A program made the position numbers and the translations under genes. Below are positions 47,284 through 60,900 of a DNA stretch of 64,000 nt, one piece after another. Within the stretch, counting starts at the first letter, position 1. Every line of letters begins with the position of its first letter. This DNA comes from Caenorhabditis remanei (taxonomy: Eukaryota > Nematoda > Chromadorea > Rhabditida > Rhabditidae): positions 12,710,001 through 12,774,000 of the forward strand of contig NC_071329.1 in NCBI RefSeq assembly GCF_010183535.1. Direction: 5' to 3'. The notes beneath the pieces are model-generated. The model ran no database searches and had not been told where the DNA came from. It saw nothing but the letters and a program-made list of their open reading frames with translations.

Positions 47284-49590
47284 TCAGCAGAAGTCGGTCA
47301 CGTTGAATACGTTGATGTCACGATTCATACCGCAGCATCTGGAAATCAAGGAGATGGTTTTGAGGGATTGAGGAAACTTGAAACAGGAAACGTTCAAAAT
47401 AAAAAGAAATTTCGAAGTCTGAACTTACACATTTTTGACTTGGAATGTTGAATTGTAAGTAGTTTCCGTGAAGAGACGAATATAGCAAGGTTCCGTGAAC
47501 TTTGCTTTGATAAGCTTCAAAACTCCTTGATACGATCCAAGAACTCCACCGAGAATTGCACCGAAAATGATGACTAAGTTGATGATGAGAACTGTTTTAT
47601 CCGTTCTTTCCAGTACTCTGAAATTATAGATGCTGTGAATGTATCTTGCTTTTAAAGTACTCACTCTTTCAATGTTGGAATCTTTCCTTTCCTCCATTCT
47701 TCTTCAGTGGCAGCTTCAGAATACAAGTAGAAGAGAGATGGAAGTACGGCACATCCCATTGGAATAGTGGAGGCTCCGACAAGATTCATAACCGGTTGGA
47801 AATCTGGAACAGTGAGAGCCACGAAAAGAACCAAAAACAGAACGATCGTTCTCGTGATGACTCTTCCAATTCCAAATGCATGAGAGATCTTCGCATAGTG
47901 TTCAACTTCTTGATTCAATGGATTAATGACTATAACCAGAGTCATAATACAATGGAATGCAATCATCAAATTAGCCAATAACTGAAGAGAAGGACTCTGG
48001 ATACTGTAGATGACTGATTCAGCCATTGAATCTCCATAAACGACAAAAGCGAATACACAGAGTGGAAGGTAGAGAATAACGACCCCAAGGAATCCAGCGA
48101 AGATTGATTTTGTGAAATCTCTTGGATTCTTCATATCATGTTGAATTGTTGGGAAGACGTAGTGTCCAGAGAAAGCGAATAAAAATATTCCGAATGAGAG
48201 AACAGTCGAAGTACTGGTAGTCTGTGGGTAAGCGACTGCATTGAAACAAGCAGAGGAGTCAAGAGCAATTCCGGTATGGATTGAGACGACTGCGATGACT
48301 GTTGTCAACATTGCGAATACAATGACCACCCTGAAATCATGATTTGTTGAGATAAAACTTAATGGGGTTCTCACCAAAATTCTCCTGGACTAGCAAGTAA
48401 TGTGAATGGCCAAATAAGGAATGCAAGTACAGTGATCACCTGAATTATGGACTTCATTTCTAGAAACGTTGGAAAAAAACACTTACTAAACAATTAGAAA
48501 CACTTTCAATATGAAGGACATGACTTAGAAAGTAGTGAATAATATTTGAAGATAGCAGAAGATAGACAACTGATACACCGAACTGTGTCACGTTACCAAG
48601 TACTGATGTGAACCGTCTGAAATCAATTGTAGTTTTAACAGACCCCATCAAAACCAAGACATACTGCATATTAGTTCCCATCGTTCTTTTCGCCATTTCT
48701 GGGAATGGTTTCCTGCAGACTCCGATGTGTGGATTCCTTTCCATTATCTTATTCCATACTTTTCCAAGTAAATATCCAGTATATTCGAAACTAACTGCTA
48801 CAGTAAGCATTATAATAATACCCATTGGAAGTCCGGAGAGTTTAAACGCTACGGGCATTGCTACAACTCCTCCTCCGACCATATCGGCAATGATGAATAT
48901 CGCTGCGATCACCCATCCTATTTTGTGTTTTCCTGGTTGTGGGGCTGAAAGTTTCAAGATTTGAAAGGGAATTTAAACCGTGTAATAAGATATACAGATT
49001 TGCCGTTTTCAGGGGAAAATGTTCAACTTTGAAAGGGTATTACGGTATCACTGTTTGTCCCACCATGTAAAACTTTTATGGATCATATAGAACAAAGGTA
49101 GAGCTCCATTTTTGTAGTTGACAACTTTTTTGTACGGTCACTTCCTAACAAGTTACGTATCGATAAAGTGATTTCCTCCCCAAGTCAACTGATTTTCAGT
49201 GCAAAATAGGGGGATTTTTGAGATGTCGTCTTAAAATGACTATAACTCTCTAGGGAGTGACCGTACAAAAAGGTTGTCAACTACAAAAATGGAGCTCTAC
49301 CTTTTATCTGTATGATCCTTAAAAAATTACTTATTGGGACAATCAGAGATGTCATGACACACTCTCAAAGTTGGACATTTTCAACTGAAAATACCAAAAT
49401 TATTTATCTTACTGCACGGTACTATAGCTGCTCAAGAGACAACTGTTTTTAAAAATACTTAATAATTTTTAAAAAGTAACTTACCAACTTGTGTCGTCGA
49501 CATACACATTTCCGAATAGCAGTTGTTAATGTATGGATCGGCCGAAAGGTGCCCGCTAGAAAGCAGACTCTTGCTCTGTTCCGCGTTCAT
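47284..49590 (-). CDS. amino-acid transporter, Aa_trans (SLC32/36/38-like) family
   Basis: Seven exons (49590-49485, 48944-48665, 48616-48487, 48439-48375, 48330-47665, 47617-47429, 47338-47284) give 496 residues. After a short hydrophilic N-terminus the first membrane helix reads IGWVIAAIFIIADMVGGGVVAMP, interrupted by the Gly-rich motif typical of the family. About eleven hydrophobic segments follow, including VTQFGVSVVYLLL, FGIFLFAFSGHYVFP (the conserved Phe-rich helix around residue 240) and GASTIPMGCAVLPSLFYL. A 48-nt intron at 48664-48617 (GTATGT...TTTCAG) leaves the frame open and is easily missed. It should move neutral amino acids with protons or sodium across the plasma or organelle membrane; substrate unknown. 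Intron 1 is long and contains a palindromic repeat. The C-terminus ends with two Cys clusters. Confidence 0.9.
49006..49391. repeat. palindromic repeat in intron 1 of the transporter
   Basis: Arms of about 145 nt (49006-49150 and 49247-49391) are inverse complements with few mismatches. The block GTAGAGCTCCATTTTTGTAG in the left arm has its near-exact inverse in the right arm. No coding frame. A foldback element inserted in the intron. Confidence 0.75.
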
Positions 49591-52500
49591 TATGATAACT
49601 CCTGTAATCGGGGAAGAAATGACAGGTGAGTGTTGATTAAGAAGGGATTCTAACGGGCAGGTAAAGAAGAAGCGATGAATTTCAAGAAATCACAGGCAAA
49701 TTATGAGAACTGTGAAGGAGGAAAAACTGTGTGGGCAGTGAAATGGAATTGGGTCAAAATATTTGTGGAGTAAAAAGCCGAATGTCAAATAAATTCATGA
49801 GCTGACTGAAAGAGGAAACAGAAATAAATAAGTTTATGTTTTCGGGTAGAATAAAAGAAAAAGAAGCAGGAGCAGCAAAAAGAAGAAGAAAAAGAAGACA
49901 TTTTTGGAGAAAAGGACGGAAAAGGTCTAATCTATTGTTCAATTCATCCTTGCACACATATTTAGTTGATGTCTGATTTCTTAACGATGATCATCATGCT
50001 CTTTTTCTCTTCTTCCGACCTCACACATTCTGTTTTAAAAACAGAAAAAACACACACAACAAGAAGAAGAAGAAGAACAAAAAAGTTTGGGACGTCATTC
50101 AGAAGGAATTTCGAGTGTTCATCTCTCTCTATCTCTCATATGTTTTCTCTCTCTTTTTTTGCTCATTCGGGTGGTGGGTCCCTAGGAATGTTGAACGACA
50201 GTTGTGAGTGTGAAGCTCACGAGGTATTCTGGAGTCTCTCTTCGGTTCAGATAATATCTCTCGAAACTTCAATTGACATGTGCTACTTTTGAGGAGGATT
50301 GTTAATTGATGAGAGCATGTACCTAGTTGTTTTCTTCTCGTCCAATACACGTACACTTGACAGATTGGTGATAGATGAAACAAATAGGTCATGAGTTGGA
50401 TGAGAGAGGAAGTCAGGTCAGTGTTCAGATCCGGTTGAAGTCGGAACTTTAAAAACTATTGATCAGAGGTGAAGCAGAAGACAGCAAACTTTGGAACACA
50501 ATTAACAACAAAAATACACTTTGAAATCATAGTTTATTGTCAAGTAGAAACAAAATCGTAATTTTCAAAGTTTTCAAATTTCGGCTCGAGCTGAGATTTT
50601 GGTCTGCCCGGCTTCAAGAAAAGGTATCTTTTTTTACCAAAGTTTTTGAATTTTTGAAAGATTTTACATTAAAAAAATGCAATTTCTTGATGCATACCTA
50701 GCTTTTGATTGAATTTTGAAGTATACTCAAAAATTCGACATTTTTGGAAAAAATTTCAAGAAAAATTCACCATTTGACAGAGAATCTAAACACATCCTCC
50801 CTACTTTTCCAGATGTTTCCTATGCAATGAAATGCTATTTCTGAAAGTTTAAATCTAGGTGAAAACTTAAAATGACTCCATACTTGTAAGCCCAATCTAC
50901 AAATTCCCGACTACCAATCTAGGTTGGTCTACTCAAACAACGAGCAACAAATGCGTGTTTTCAAGTTTTCCAATCTCAATTTGTTTATCGAAACTTTTAT
51001 TTTTTATGTGATCAGATATTTCATGCATCGTCACTTGTTTACAGAATCTATTGTAGGCGTCAAAGCGTTTATGCAGGGTTTAGTTTATGCAGGAACATCA
51101 GGGAAATGTCAAAACCACACGAATCAAACTCACATTTTTGCTCTTTTTCCCTTGAAAAATATCAGAAACGAAGAAAGCACAAGTGCCTACTAAACTGCTC
51201 GGAGACGACTCTTCTAATGCACAGGGATTTGTAACGGGGAGTCAAAAGGAAATACCGAAAATAGGAGGAGAGTTTTCGGCTGGACCCCCGACACAAAACA
51301 GGATGCCGGAAGAGAGATGATTTGCGTGTGTTCTTTTTTCAAGAGTTATTTGATTAAAGTGATAAAGGAGGGGGGAGAACCGATGTAAAGATGATATGTT
51401 TGCGGCGGGTGCACTCCGCGTACTGCCGCCTGTTATCAAGTGGAAACGGGACCTGTCTGGTTTTCACTAATTGGCAAAAGTGAGAGAGAGAACCGGAGAT
51501 TACGACGTAAAAGGGGGGAGCAGAGAGCAAAAAAGGGCAAGAAGAGCAAGGAACTGGTGTGTCTATTGGAAGAGAGTGAGAGAGTTCAATGCACATTCTC
51601 ATGGGAGATATTAAGAGATATCAGATTGTGTTCCTACATTTTAACACCTCGAATTCCATGATGGCTTTGCTTTTGCACTCCAAGTGGTGAAAGTGCAGAT
51701 TTTTTAAAGTAGATATTCTTGAGAACAAATTTTAATAAATCTCAGCATCAAAAGAGGCACCGCCTCAAAATGGAATCATTTTTTAATGAAGAGAAATTCC
51801 TTTTTTGAAAATGTTATATTCAAAAAACTTCCACTACATAATAAATATCCAACCCTTTTTATACATGCCACTATTTCGGAAAGCGTTTGCAATAAATTAT
51901 TCATTCAGCTTATAAACCATTTTTATTCAGTCATCAAAACATTTTCAGTGATCACTGAAAATCCGATTTACCATTTCCAAATCATAGTATGTTCCAAACA
52001 TCTTTTCGCTCTTTAAAAACAACTTTCAGATGATCAGTGACGATTGTCTTCTGGAGAATCTTCAGGTTGAGACAGGTGATTGTGGATGAATTCAACGGAA
52101 AAGAGTCCACTTTTCAAAAAAAAAAAGAGAATGCTCAAACAGAAATAAATTTTTTTTCAGTTCCTTCTCGTCGATTACTAAGCCCGCCGCGCCTCTTCTT
52201 CACCTCCTCGTGATGCGTCCCAAAAAACGAGAGCTCTGCACACGGCGTTTCTTGAGAGCATGGCGATGAAAGAAGAAGAAATGACGTGGTACTTCTTACT
52301 AGAGTAGAAGACGAAAAATCGTTGACGTCATTGGGTCAAAAAGGAACAACGTGGCAACGTGGAGTTCATAATCGGTTGGATTCTTCTTCTTCTTCTTTTT
52401 ATTCTTTTTTTTTTCTTCTAAGGGGAAGAAGACTAGACGAGACATATCCAATTTCAAATCTCAAGGTGAAAAGTGCAAAAAACATTGTGAGAACCAAGAA

Positions 52501-55500
52501 GAAGAAGAAGAATCACACATCAAGTAAAAATAAATGAGTTTTAAAACAAGCCAGATGGAGTTGTTCATCTCATTTCCAGACAAAAACAATAATGAAAAAA
52601 GAAGGCGTTCCACTACTGAAGTGAGTGAAGCAAAAAGAAGTGGGGGAGTATGGAGAAAATGAAAAAGAGATGTCGTCGGGATAGAGTAGCATCAGGAAAA
52701 GAAAAAAAGAAAAAAGTTGACGGAAACACGGAATTACAAATTAGGCGACGAGCAAAACGTGGATATGTTTGTGGAACTCTTTTCTTCTTTTTTCCTTCTT
52801 AGAAGTCGTTGGATGGTGTCATCTTATTTTTGATCAGCTTCGTTTTCATCAAAAATCAGAAAAATAGATTCGAGAAATACACGGAATGCACTTTTGGTAA
52901 TCACTCAACAACAAAATAAATCATGTTCGGGAATTAATTATACATTCTCTGAAAATGCACTTTCGCATTGATTTTCAGATTTTCAGATTTCATAACACAG
53001 TACAGAAGATTTGAAAAATGGTGATAAAATGGTTAGGGGACTAAAGGATTAACCTAGATCAAGGGAAATTTTTGCAGATTTTTGCAGATTTTCTTGTAGA
53101 AATAAGCATGATTATAGCATATGTTATGCTTTCCCATATTGTAGAAAACAAATTATTAAGTTTATTTTTTAAGATTAAGGAAACTTTTCTTTATAGTTCT
53201 TACTTAAAAAGTTACACCTGATTGAAGTCAAGAACTTAAAAAATTGTCAAAATGCCCCAGGGAGAACTGTTAAAACGACAAAATAGAGATTGAGGTTCAG
53301 TCTACAAAATTAATATTAAAAAGTATAAAAACCACAATGAATTGTATAGTGGAAACTAAAAAAAACAAATATAATGTAGTTGTATATATGATACTAACAA
53401 AAAATAAGAATAAGAACTGCTCCAAATCGGAACTACACAAATCTAAGCGCCCACAATTCCGTAATCTCTCTCTCTTTTTTGGCGTAATTCTAATTCGGAT
53501 TAGTCCCTTATATCTATACTCAATCAATCCTAAACAAAAATAGGAAAAATCTCAACAAAAGTGGGTTTTCTTTGGCCAAAAAAGTTTGGGTGAGTCGTTT
53601 GGATGTGCACCAAAAAACAGAAGATATAAAGAAGAAAGAGGGACAAAAAAAAAGAAAATGAAAAAAAGGAGTTGACAAGGATGGGATGTCTCTTTTGGCT
53701 CAATTCACTTATTTCCAAAGCTTGAAAGCCCTCGGGCGCATAAGTTCATAGGCTTCGATTTCATAACGCTCCTCTTCTTTTTTCTTTGCTTTTCACATTC
53801 TTTTCAAACAATTTTTGCTCGTAAAAACACACGCGTGACCCGTCAAAACAGAGCTTGGATGATGACCTAGATTCTAGATTTTCTTTTATTTTCGCTGTCG
53901 CCACTGGCAACCGAAGAAGAAAAAGGAGAAGACGTGAAGCGGATACCAAAATAAGAAAAGAGCAGAAGACGTAGGAATACGAATATCTAATATATAGCCA
54001 TTCGAATTAGTCTCTCAGATTTGCAGACGGGGGAAAAAAGAAGAAAAAGGAAAAAGAAGAAGAAGAAGATGGATCTGGATAAATTGGCACAATCCTGCGT
54101 GTTTTTTTGTCGCTGGTTGTAAGAGAATGAGCCTACATGTTACCTAGTCGTGTTGGAAATATGATACTTGTCACAGTTTTACATCATTCACGTTGTCCCT
54201 CAATACCTCTACTTCTTCTTCTTTTTTCTTTTTTCTTTTCTCATTTATTTTCACTTGTCTCTCTCTCTCAGTCACAACAACAACAAAGCAGCACAAAAAG
54301 TAGATCACACGGGTAGGTTTTTGGAAGAAGAAGAGAGCGAGACGAAGAATAAAAAAGTAGAAAGAGAGATGAAAATGAGAAGAAGAAGAAGAAGAAGCTA
54401 TCGAAATGGGTGAAGGGAGAGAGGGAGCAGCGAAGAAAAAAAAGAAGAAGCTTGGCGACTGGCGACGGAGCAAGAGCAGCTGCCTAGCTAAGCGGAAGGA
54501 CTATGTCTAGTGATGAGAGCATGTCAGACAACATGTTAGAGATTTACTCCAGACGATGAGAGTAGAAGAAGAAGAAGCAGATGAAGGGACGAAGAAGACG
54601 TGCCACGACGACAAGAGGGCCACACAGAAATGTGATATCCGATACATGATTGTAGGAGTTTGTCGGGCCCCGCTGGCGCCCACGGAAAAAGAGACTGATG
54701 AAATCGGATTTCGGTACATAAATAAGGGGTGAAAGGTATGTCTATGGTCAGGAAGGAACAGAAAAAAAGTTGGTATTCAGATAGAGTTTAGGGTTTCAGA
54801 TGAGCAGAAACTACGAAATGATCATCTAGATCCAAAAAAGATTCGAAATAAAAAAATTTTGTTTTGTAATTTGGATTCATTTCCAGATTAAAATAAAACC
54901 GCTTTCTGATTTATAACTTCACTGACATGGTTTGTATTGTGTAATACTGGAATTTCAACAAAAAACTTCAAAACCGAGCAAAAACAAATTGAAGAGCCAA
55001 AAAATTGTTTATTCTACAAGGAAATCGTTTTTCAGTTATTCATCAAAATGGTTTTAAGGTTTCCAGGTGTGGAGACGAAAATGATTTTAAAAGAAAATTT
55101 TCAGTTCCTCTCAAAAATAACAAAGAAATCCTCTTGCCTATTGAAATAAAAAAATTTAAAAGACCAAGCCAAAAACTAAATTTCTCAAAGCTCCACGAAC
55201 TCCAAATACCCAAAGATAAAGATCTCTTCGTAAATATATTCAGAAGATATTTCAAAGATTTCGAGACTATTTTATATGCATGCTGTTTACAAATTCATGA
55301 TGGTCAGCTATCCTCTAGACGTCTTCTTTGCGTCAACAAGTGCTCTAACATTCTAAAATATTTGAAGGAGAAGGAGATACGAGTCCAATATATAATTAGA
55401 GAAGAGGGAGAGAGACGGGGAGCTGGCGGAAGACACGCCTTTCTTCCATTTGGGGCACAATGGATATCCCAAGGACGACAATTACCAAAAATGGGGAAAG

Positions 55501-56062
55501 AAATGAATAGAAATCCAGCTGTCTTTTCGTTTTTAAATGATCTGTGACGACAGCAAACGATAGTGTCAAAGAAGATTTTATTGGTTCATCATGAGTGGAC
55601 TACTGTAGAAAAGAAGAAAAGAGCTTGGCTCGAATAAAAAGAGAACATCCAGACAATACTAGAGAGCAACTAATACCCTTTCCTTTTTGAAATTAGAATA
55701 GTGAGTATCTAAATAAAAAAAGAAGAAGCAGATGTCATTAAATGGTGTGGCGGCGGGGGTGGTGGGGCAGTAAAAGGAAGACGTCGTCGGGTTTTTATGA
55801 AGTGGTCCATGAAAGCGAAATGAGAAAACGAGTGCGCCGCGCGGGGCGACATCGTTGAGGCCCGCAAATTGCGTTGGCTCGATTAAGCTTTTCGGCCACA
55901 AAACTTTTTTCTTGCCGAGGACTCCTTTGGCACTACGTCTTTATTGGCTGATGTCATGGGGGTTAAATGGGTGAAAAAACGGTGGATTATCATTGCATAA
56001 GAGAAGGAAAAAGATACGGAGAAGAAGAAGATCTCAAGTTGGTTTGGGGGGAAGAAGATGAT
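49591..56062. other. gene-poor region downstream of the Pax-type gene
   Basis: 6.5 kb with no supported gene. It is rich in purine/pyrimidine strand-asymmetric runs, (GAA)n/(TTC)n-like at 50.06, 52.38, 54.05 and 54.38 kb. An open frame of 180 codons without ATG lies at 55005-55547 (see findings). I looked on the minus strand for a homeobox that could belong to the Pax gene and found none. Confidence 0.45.
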
Positions 56063-57948
56063 TCAGATGACTCGTTGATATGGAAGAATTTCTTTCTTGA
56101 TCTCTGGTGACAGAATTCTGAAAACAACCTCAACTGAATTATTTTAAGCGAGAATAGGCTACCTTTCAATGGAAAATGCCAGTGGTTTCTCTTTCTTCTG
56201 TTGCTGTTTTTGCCACGTGGAATGGTCATTCTCCTGATTTTCAGTTGCACGGAAACTTCTCGGTTGGACACTTCCAGTCCGACGATATCTGTAATTGGTG
56301 GTCTTTGATTGAAATGACGAAATCTATTTTTGTGTTGAAAAGGGGGAAATGTGCAATTATGATTTCAAAATTGGGTAAAAGGGAAGTTATAATTGACTGG
56401 AAAGAGGGAGAAAAGAGAAAAATAGTGCGTGGGCACTATTGAGCATTGTTATTATGTTGAATAGAATCTAGTTTTGGAAACCTTTTGGCTGATATCATGG
56501 TTGTGAAATTTTTGGAATTTCGGGAGAAAGTACAAGAGGAGTTCATGAAACGTTTGAGTTTCTGATGACCTTAAAAATGTGAAGTACAGTTGTAGGATAC
56601 CGTATTTACTCTAATAGACTGGCTCCCCACCTGGGTGTCTAAATGCTATACGTGTAGCTTCAGCAATAAATTTTTAGGTTCCCACATACATTTGTGTTGT
56701 TTCAAAATATTGTTGTCATCTGCAACGTTTTTCCAACAAAAATTGTGAATTGTCAAAGTTGGAACACATGAGTGCCTGTTTATTAGAGTAAATACGGTAA
56801 GTGAGATCAAAGAATTCCCGATTTTCTAATTTTGTGAGTCAAGACTGGAGTATTTCGTGATAAAGTAATCCTTCAGTAATTCAATTGTCCAATTTTTGAA
56901 CTTCAATGTAAAAAATGAATGTGTTTTGTATGCTTAAAAGTTTGTTTCAAACTTGATAAATTTTCACGATTAGAACGATTATAAGTTTTTAATTTGGGAA
57001 ACTATTTTAAATTTTGGGAAACTGGAAAATAGACGCTTTTTGAGTCAAATAGTTTTATGGAAACAAATTGAAACTGCTGTGAGTACGGTAGTTCTTCGAA
57101 GATTTGTCAAACTTTTTCTCTCTGAATTTCGAAGGAATGCAATACGGTAAACTAGAATACAATACACAACATTTCCCAATTGTCGGTCCCTCTTTTCTCT
57201 ACTTTCCAGTTTCCCCGTAAAGTTGAGAATCGTTAAAAATGAGCATGCTCCTCTCCATTCTGTTGACATTCCATCATTTTCTTTGCTCAATCAGTGTCCC
57301 ACACTACCCCATTAACTTCACCTTAAGTACCCTTTTAATCTGCATATCACCATGTTTCAATACCTAGTTTCCACCATTAATGACTCATAAATATCTCAAG
57401 ATGAACTTTTCCTACAGTACCCCTCCCAACCCACCTTGACATAATCTTGCTCACACAACTGTGAGTGACTCCAATGAGACGAGCAATGTGGCTGACACGA
57501 CATCCTTCTTCATACAAACGGACTATTTTCTTCCGATCTTCCAGACAAAGTGGTCGTCCTGGATTGTAGGATCGTCCGACTGCCTTCACTTTTTCTCCTG
57601 AATTCATAGATGAAAAACCTTTTTTGATGATTTGGTTTATTGGATTGGAATATAGAAAATACTGCTACTATTTCCTTCTTCTGGTTGCAGGAAAAGAGAA
57701 ACGGAAGGCCAGAGTACCTTCATTAATTTCCGGAGACGTTGAAATGTTGGCAGAAGAGAGTGAATAGAATGCTGAGAGAAGTGAGTATGGAATGATTGGT
57801 GGCGGAAGAGTCTGAAAATGGATTACGAGAGGCAAAAGGTTAGAAGAAGATATATAGATGGTGGTACGTTATTAGGTGGAGATGCCGAGATTGATCCATC
57901 AGTTGGCATTTGAAATGGATTATTGTGCTGATGGATTTGTGGCAGCAT
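56063..57948 (-). CDS. Pax-type transcription factor with PAI half-domain and eh1 motif
   Basis: Five exons (57948-57868, 57811-57718, 57597-57435, 56288-56163, 56117-56063) keep one frame and give 172 residues. Residues about 66-125 are the N-terminal PAI subdomain of the paired domain: GRSYNPGRPL, then RKKIVRLYEEGCRVSHIARLIGV and THSCVSKIMSRYRRTGS. The RED half and a homeodomain are absent, and the frame closes at residue 172. Residues 151-157 read FSIERIL, an engrailed-homology-1 (octapeptide-like) motif that binds Groucho/TLE corepressors. It therefore looks like a short DNA-binding repressor of the nematode NPAX kind, or a shortened pax-3 relative. The first exon begins right after TTTCAG, so the true start may lie upstream or be trans-spliced. 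The exon 1 donor (GTACCA) is weak. Intron 3 is 1.15 kb and contains a MITE. Confidence 0.75.
56598..56799. mobile_element. MITE with perfect 19-bp terminal inverted repeats
   Basis: 56598-56616 reads TACCGTATTTACTCTAATA and 56781-56799 is its exact inverse complement. The element is 202 bp and ends in TA on both sides, as expected for a TA target of Tc1/mariner-like elements. No coding capacity. It lies in the third intron of the Pax-type gene. Confidence 0.85.
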
Positions 57949-60900
57949 CTGAAATGAGAAAGATGAGTGGTACGTTCTGGGGGTGGAAAAGAGCATATAG
58001 AGGGATGGAGATTCGGAATAATGTATGACGACATCAAATGAATTTTGAAAAAAGGTAGAATTTTGGTTGAAAAGTGAGAGCTGGGTTACTGTAATAGCAC
58101 GGGATCTACGAATGACAACGAGAACATGCATTGAACACTTCGATCGGATTCTAATAAGGCTGAATATTCTAGAAGGCCGCAACGACTCTATTTTCAGAAT
58201 CCTTTGAGAATCCTTCTATTTGGAAAAGAGAAACGAAAGAATGATTCTCACAAATTCCTTTTTAGTATAATTTCGACATCGAATGAGATTTCAGAAGATG
58301 ATTCTAGATTCTGTGGCTCTCAGTGGTCGAGTTTCTTATCTGGTTTCAGCTAACAATTGAAAAAGTTACTATCACTCTTCTCATTCATTTCAGAATCATC
58401 CATCTCTCAGAATCCAGAATCTTAGAAGAAACAATACAAAAGAAAAGGAAAAGATACTATAAAAGAGAAAATGGAAAGGACCGCCTGATAACATCATTCT
58501 AGAACGGAGAGAGAAAGAAGGGAACGTCGTCTTTTTCTTCTTATTCTTCTATTCCAATGTTCCACATTCTTCGACACTTCGTGATAAGATAAAATTGAAG
58601 AACATGGAACTTTGAGAAATTTCTTTTTCAGAATTCCGGAAATTCAGGAAGACTTTTTGTTTTGTTTTGGAAGTAAAGTTTCTCAACTTTTTCAGGTTTT
58701 CCTAGGAACCAAGCATCTCAATTTTAAATTGAATTTCAGCAATTTCAGGAGGAGAACAGGTGAAATCAACTCTATGTTTCATGAGAATTGATTTGTTCTC
58801 TTCTCGAGATTCTTGTCCTTTTTCTAGATACTTTGATCGCTTATATCATTTGACTCTCGGCCTAATTACTGGGTTTTTTCGAATTGAACACCGATTTCCA
58901 AGAGTCTAATTTGTGTGTCTAGCCATCAGAAGAATCAGAAGATTTGGGTACGTAACCCTGGGTTACTGTATGCCGGTGAGAAGTGCAATGAATCAGGAAG
59001 GAGGAGGAGGCGTTTGTTGGAATTTGGGTTTTTGTGTGGAATGACACGGAAGCAGGAATAATGTAACAATGATGATGATGTAGTCAACTATAAGCATCGG
59101 CATCAGGTAATAGCCTCCAGTTTCATGCCACACACACACTCATTCAGAATGTGTCTGCGTCTCTTCGTCTCCAACACTATTCATTCAGGAAGACCGCCCT
59201 TTTCCGCGCTGATAGCGTACGCTTTTTGTCATTTTGTTCACTTTTGTTAGATTGTATGTATATATTATATATTATAAGCTTTTACTAGAACATCTCATTA
59301 TGATAGTGGTGGTCTGCGGAAGCAGTGAGAGATCCAGACATGTTGCCGACTGGTCAAATGATGTAATGAGGAGGAGGAGAATGAAACAAACCTAATTCCA
59401 GACGTTGTTTCAGATGGGAAAACAGAAAAGAAATGGAAAGGAGAACAGTGAATGTATGTGTAATGGAACGATCAGCTTTTTTGGTTTAGTGGGAAGACTT
59501 TGGCAGTTATAGAGACATTCTGTTGGATTAGTAGAGTGGAAAAGGGATAAATGTTTCAGAAGATTATTGTTATGACCTTAGATTCGGGATGTTTGTGTTC
59601 CGAATAGTTCAAGGAATAAAAACAAAAAATGCTGTTTTTAGGGTAGGAGGTTACTGTAGATAGGAGGTCAGTTTAGTCACATACTCGGTTTTAAATGAAA
59701 ACTTAAAACGGAACAGCTGATTCTAGACTTTCTAGTGGATTTCAAATCTAGAATTGAGACAACAAAACTCACTGGAACCGGGGCTGAAACCATGATCTTA
59801 CTAAAATCTTCCAGAGAATCTTTCTAGAATTTCGAGGGCGTGGAAAAAGCAGTACAAAAGTAACAGAACGCATTTTTTACAGTATAAAAAGGGCGGAGCC
59901 TATGAACGTAGGAGGGAGTGAGTGTGCCAATGAAAAACGGCTCCATGCAGGTGTCTCGTGGTTGCCAAACTCAGGTGTGAATGGTGGGAAAATTGAGTAG
60001 TTGAAGAGTGTAGAGAGTGGTTTAAATGAGGGGAAAACGAACAAAGTATTTGCAACTATCGATGTGAACTGCCCACCCATATAGACCATGGGACATGAGT
60101 GAAGAAGGGACAAAAAGTATGGGAATATGTGCCCTGAGGTCATCTAAAAAACTAGGAAACATTCGTTCGAATGATAGAGTGAAAAAGTACTAAGAAGGGC
60201 TTCCTCGGAGAAGAAAACCGAGAGAAAAGAAACGACGCCTGCTGCCGATTTTTAAGAGCTCTCCCATGTTGCTAAGATGCGTTCTGCCACACAAATTTTT
60301 TGACATTCTCAAGAAGCGACGTGTTGGGAAAAAGAGTGAAGGATATAAAAGGAGATGGAAGAGGCTGGAATTGGGCAACAGTTGCAACACAAAACGAGGG
60401 AATTGTCGCTTGTAAATAAGTCAGATTAATGGGTTATAAGGCGATATATGAAGGGAAAAAATTATATGAACTGTAGGAGAGATATGGCAAGAAGAAGGGA
60501 CTTGATGAAACAAAAAAAGTATTTTATTGGTTTTACAAGGATAAGAAGAAGAAGGAGATGTTCATCCAAAATGATAAGAGAGGCTACTGTAGGTTCAGAG
60601 GAAAATACAAAATGAATTGTGGTGTCTCGTTAGATACAATATCACGAACACTTTCGAGATCTAAAGATGAAGTTTCAGAAAACATTTAATGCGATCTCAG
60701 AACAACGAGAACCACTTTTTGAACTTTTAAAAATATTTCTTATTAGATCTTAAAAAAAGAAATCTACGCTTCATAGAAATACTGTATTATGGAGAGTCAA
60801 AATGTATGTTTACGTAAATATTTGTGGAAAAAGTGGAAAAAGTGGGTATATAATACGAAAAACTTCAAAAGTTTGTTTATCGAAGTTTCAATTCACGAGG

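Noticed and set aside
54171..54473. 100-codon Ser/Phe-rich frame on the minus strand
   Set aside because: Arises from (GAA)n/(TTC)n low-complexity sequence.
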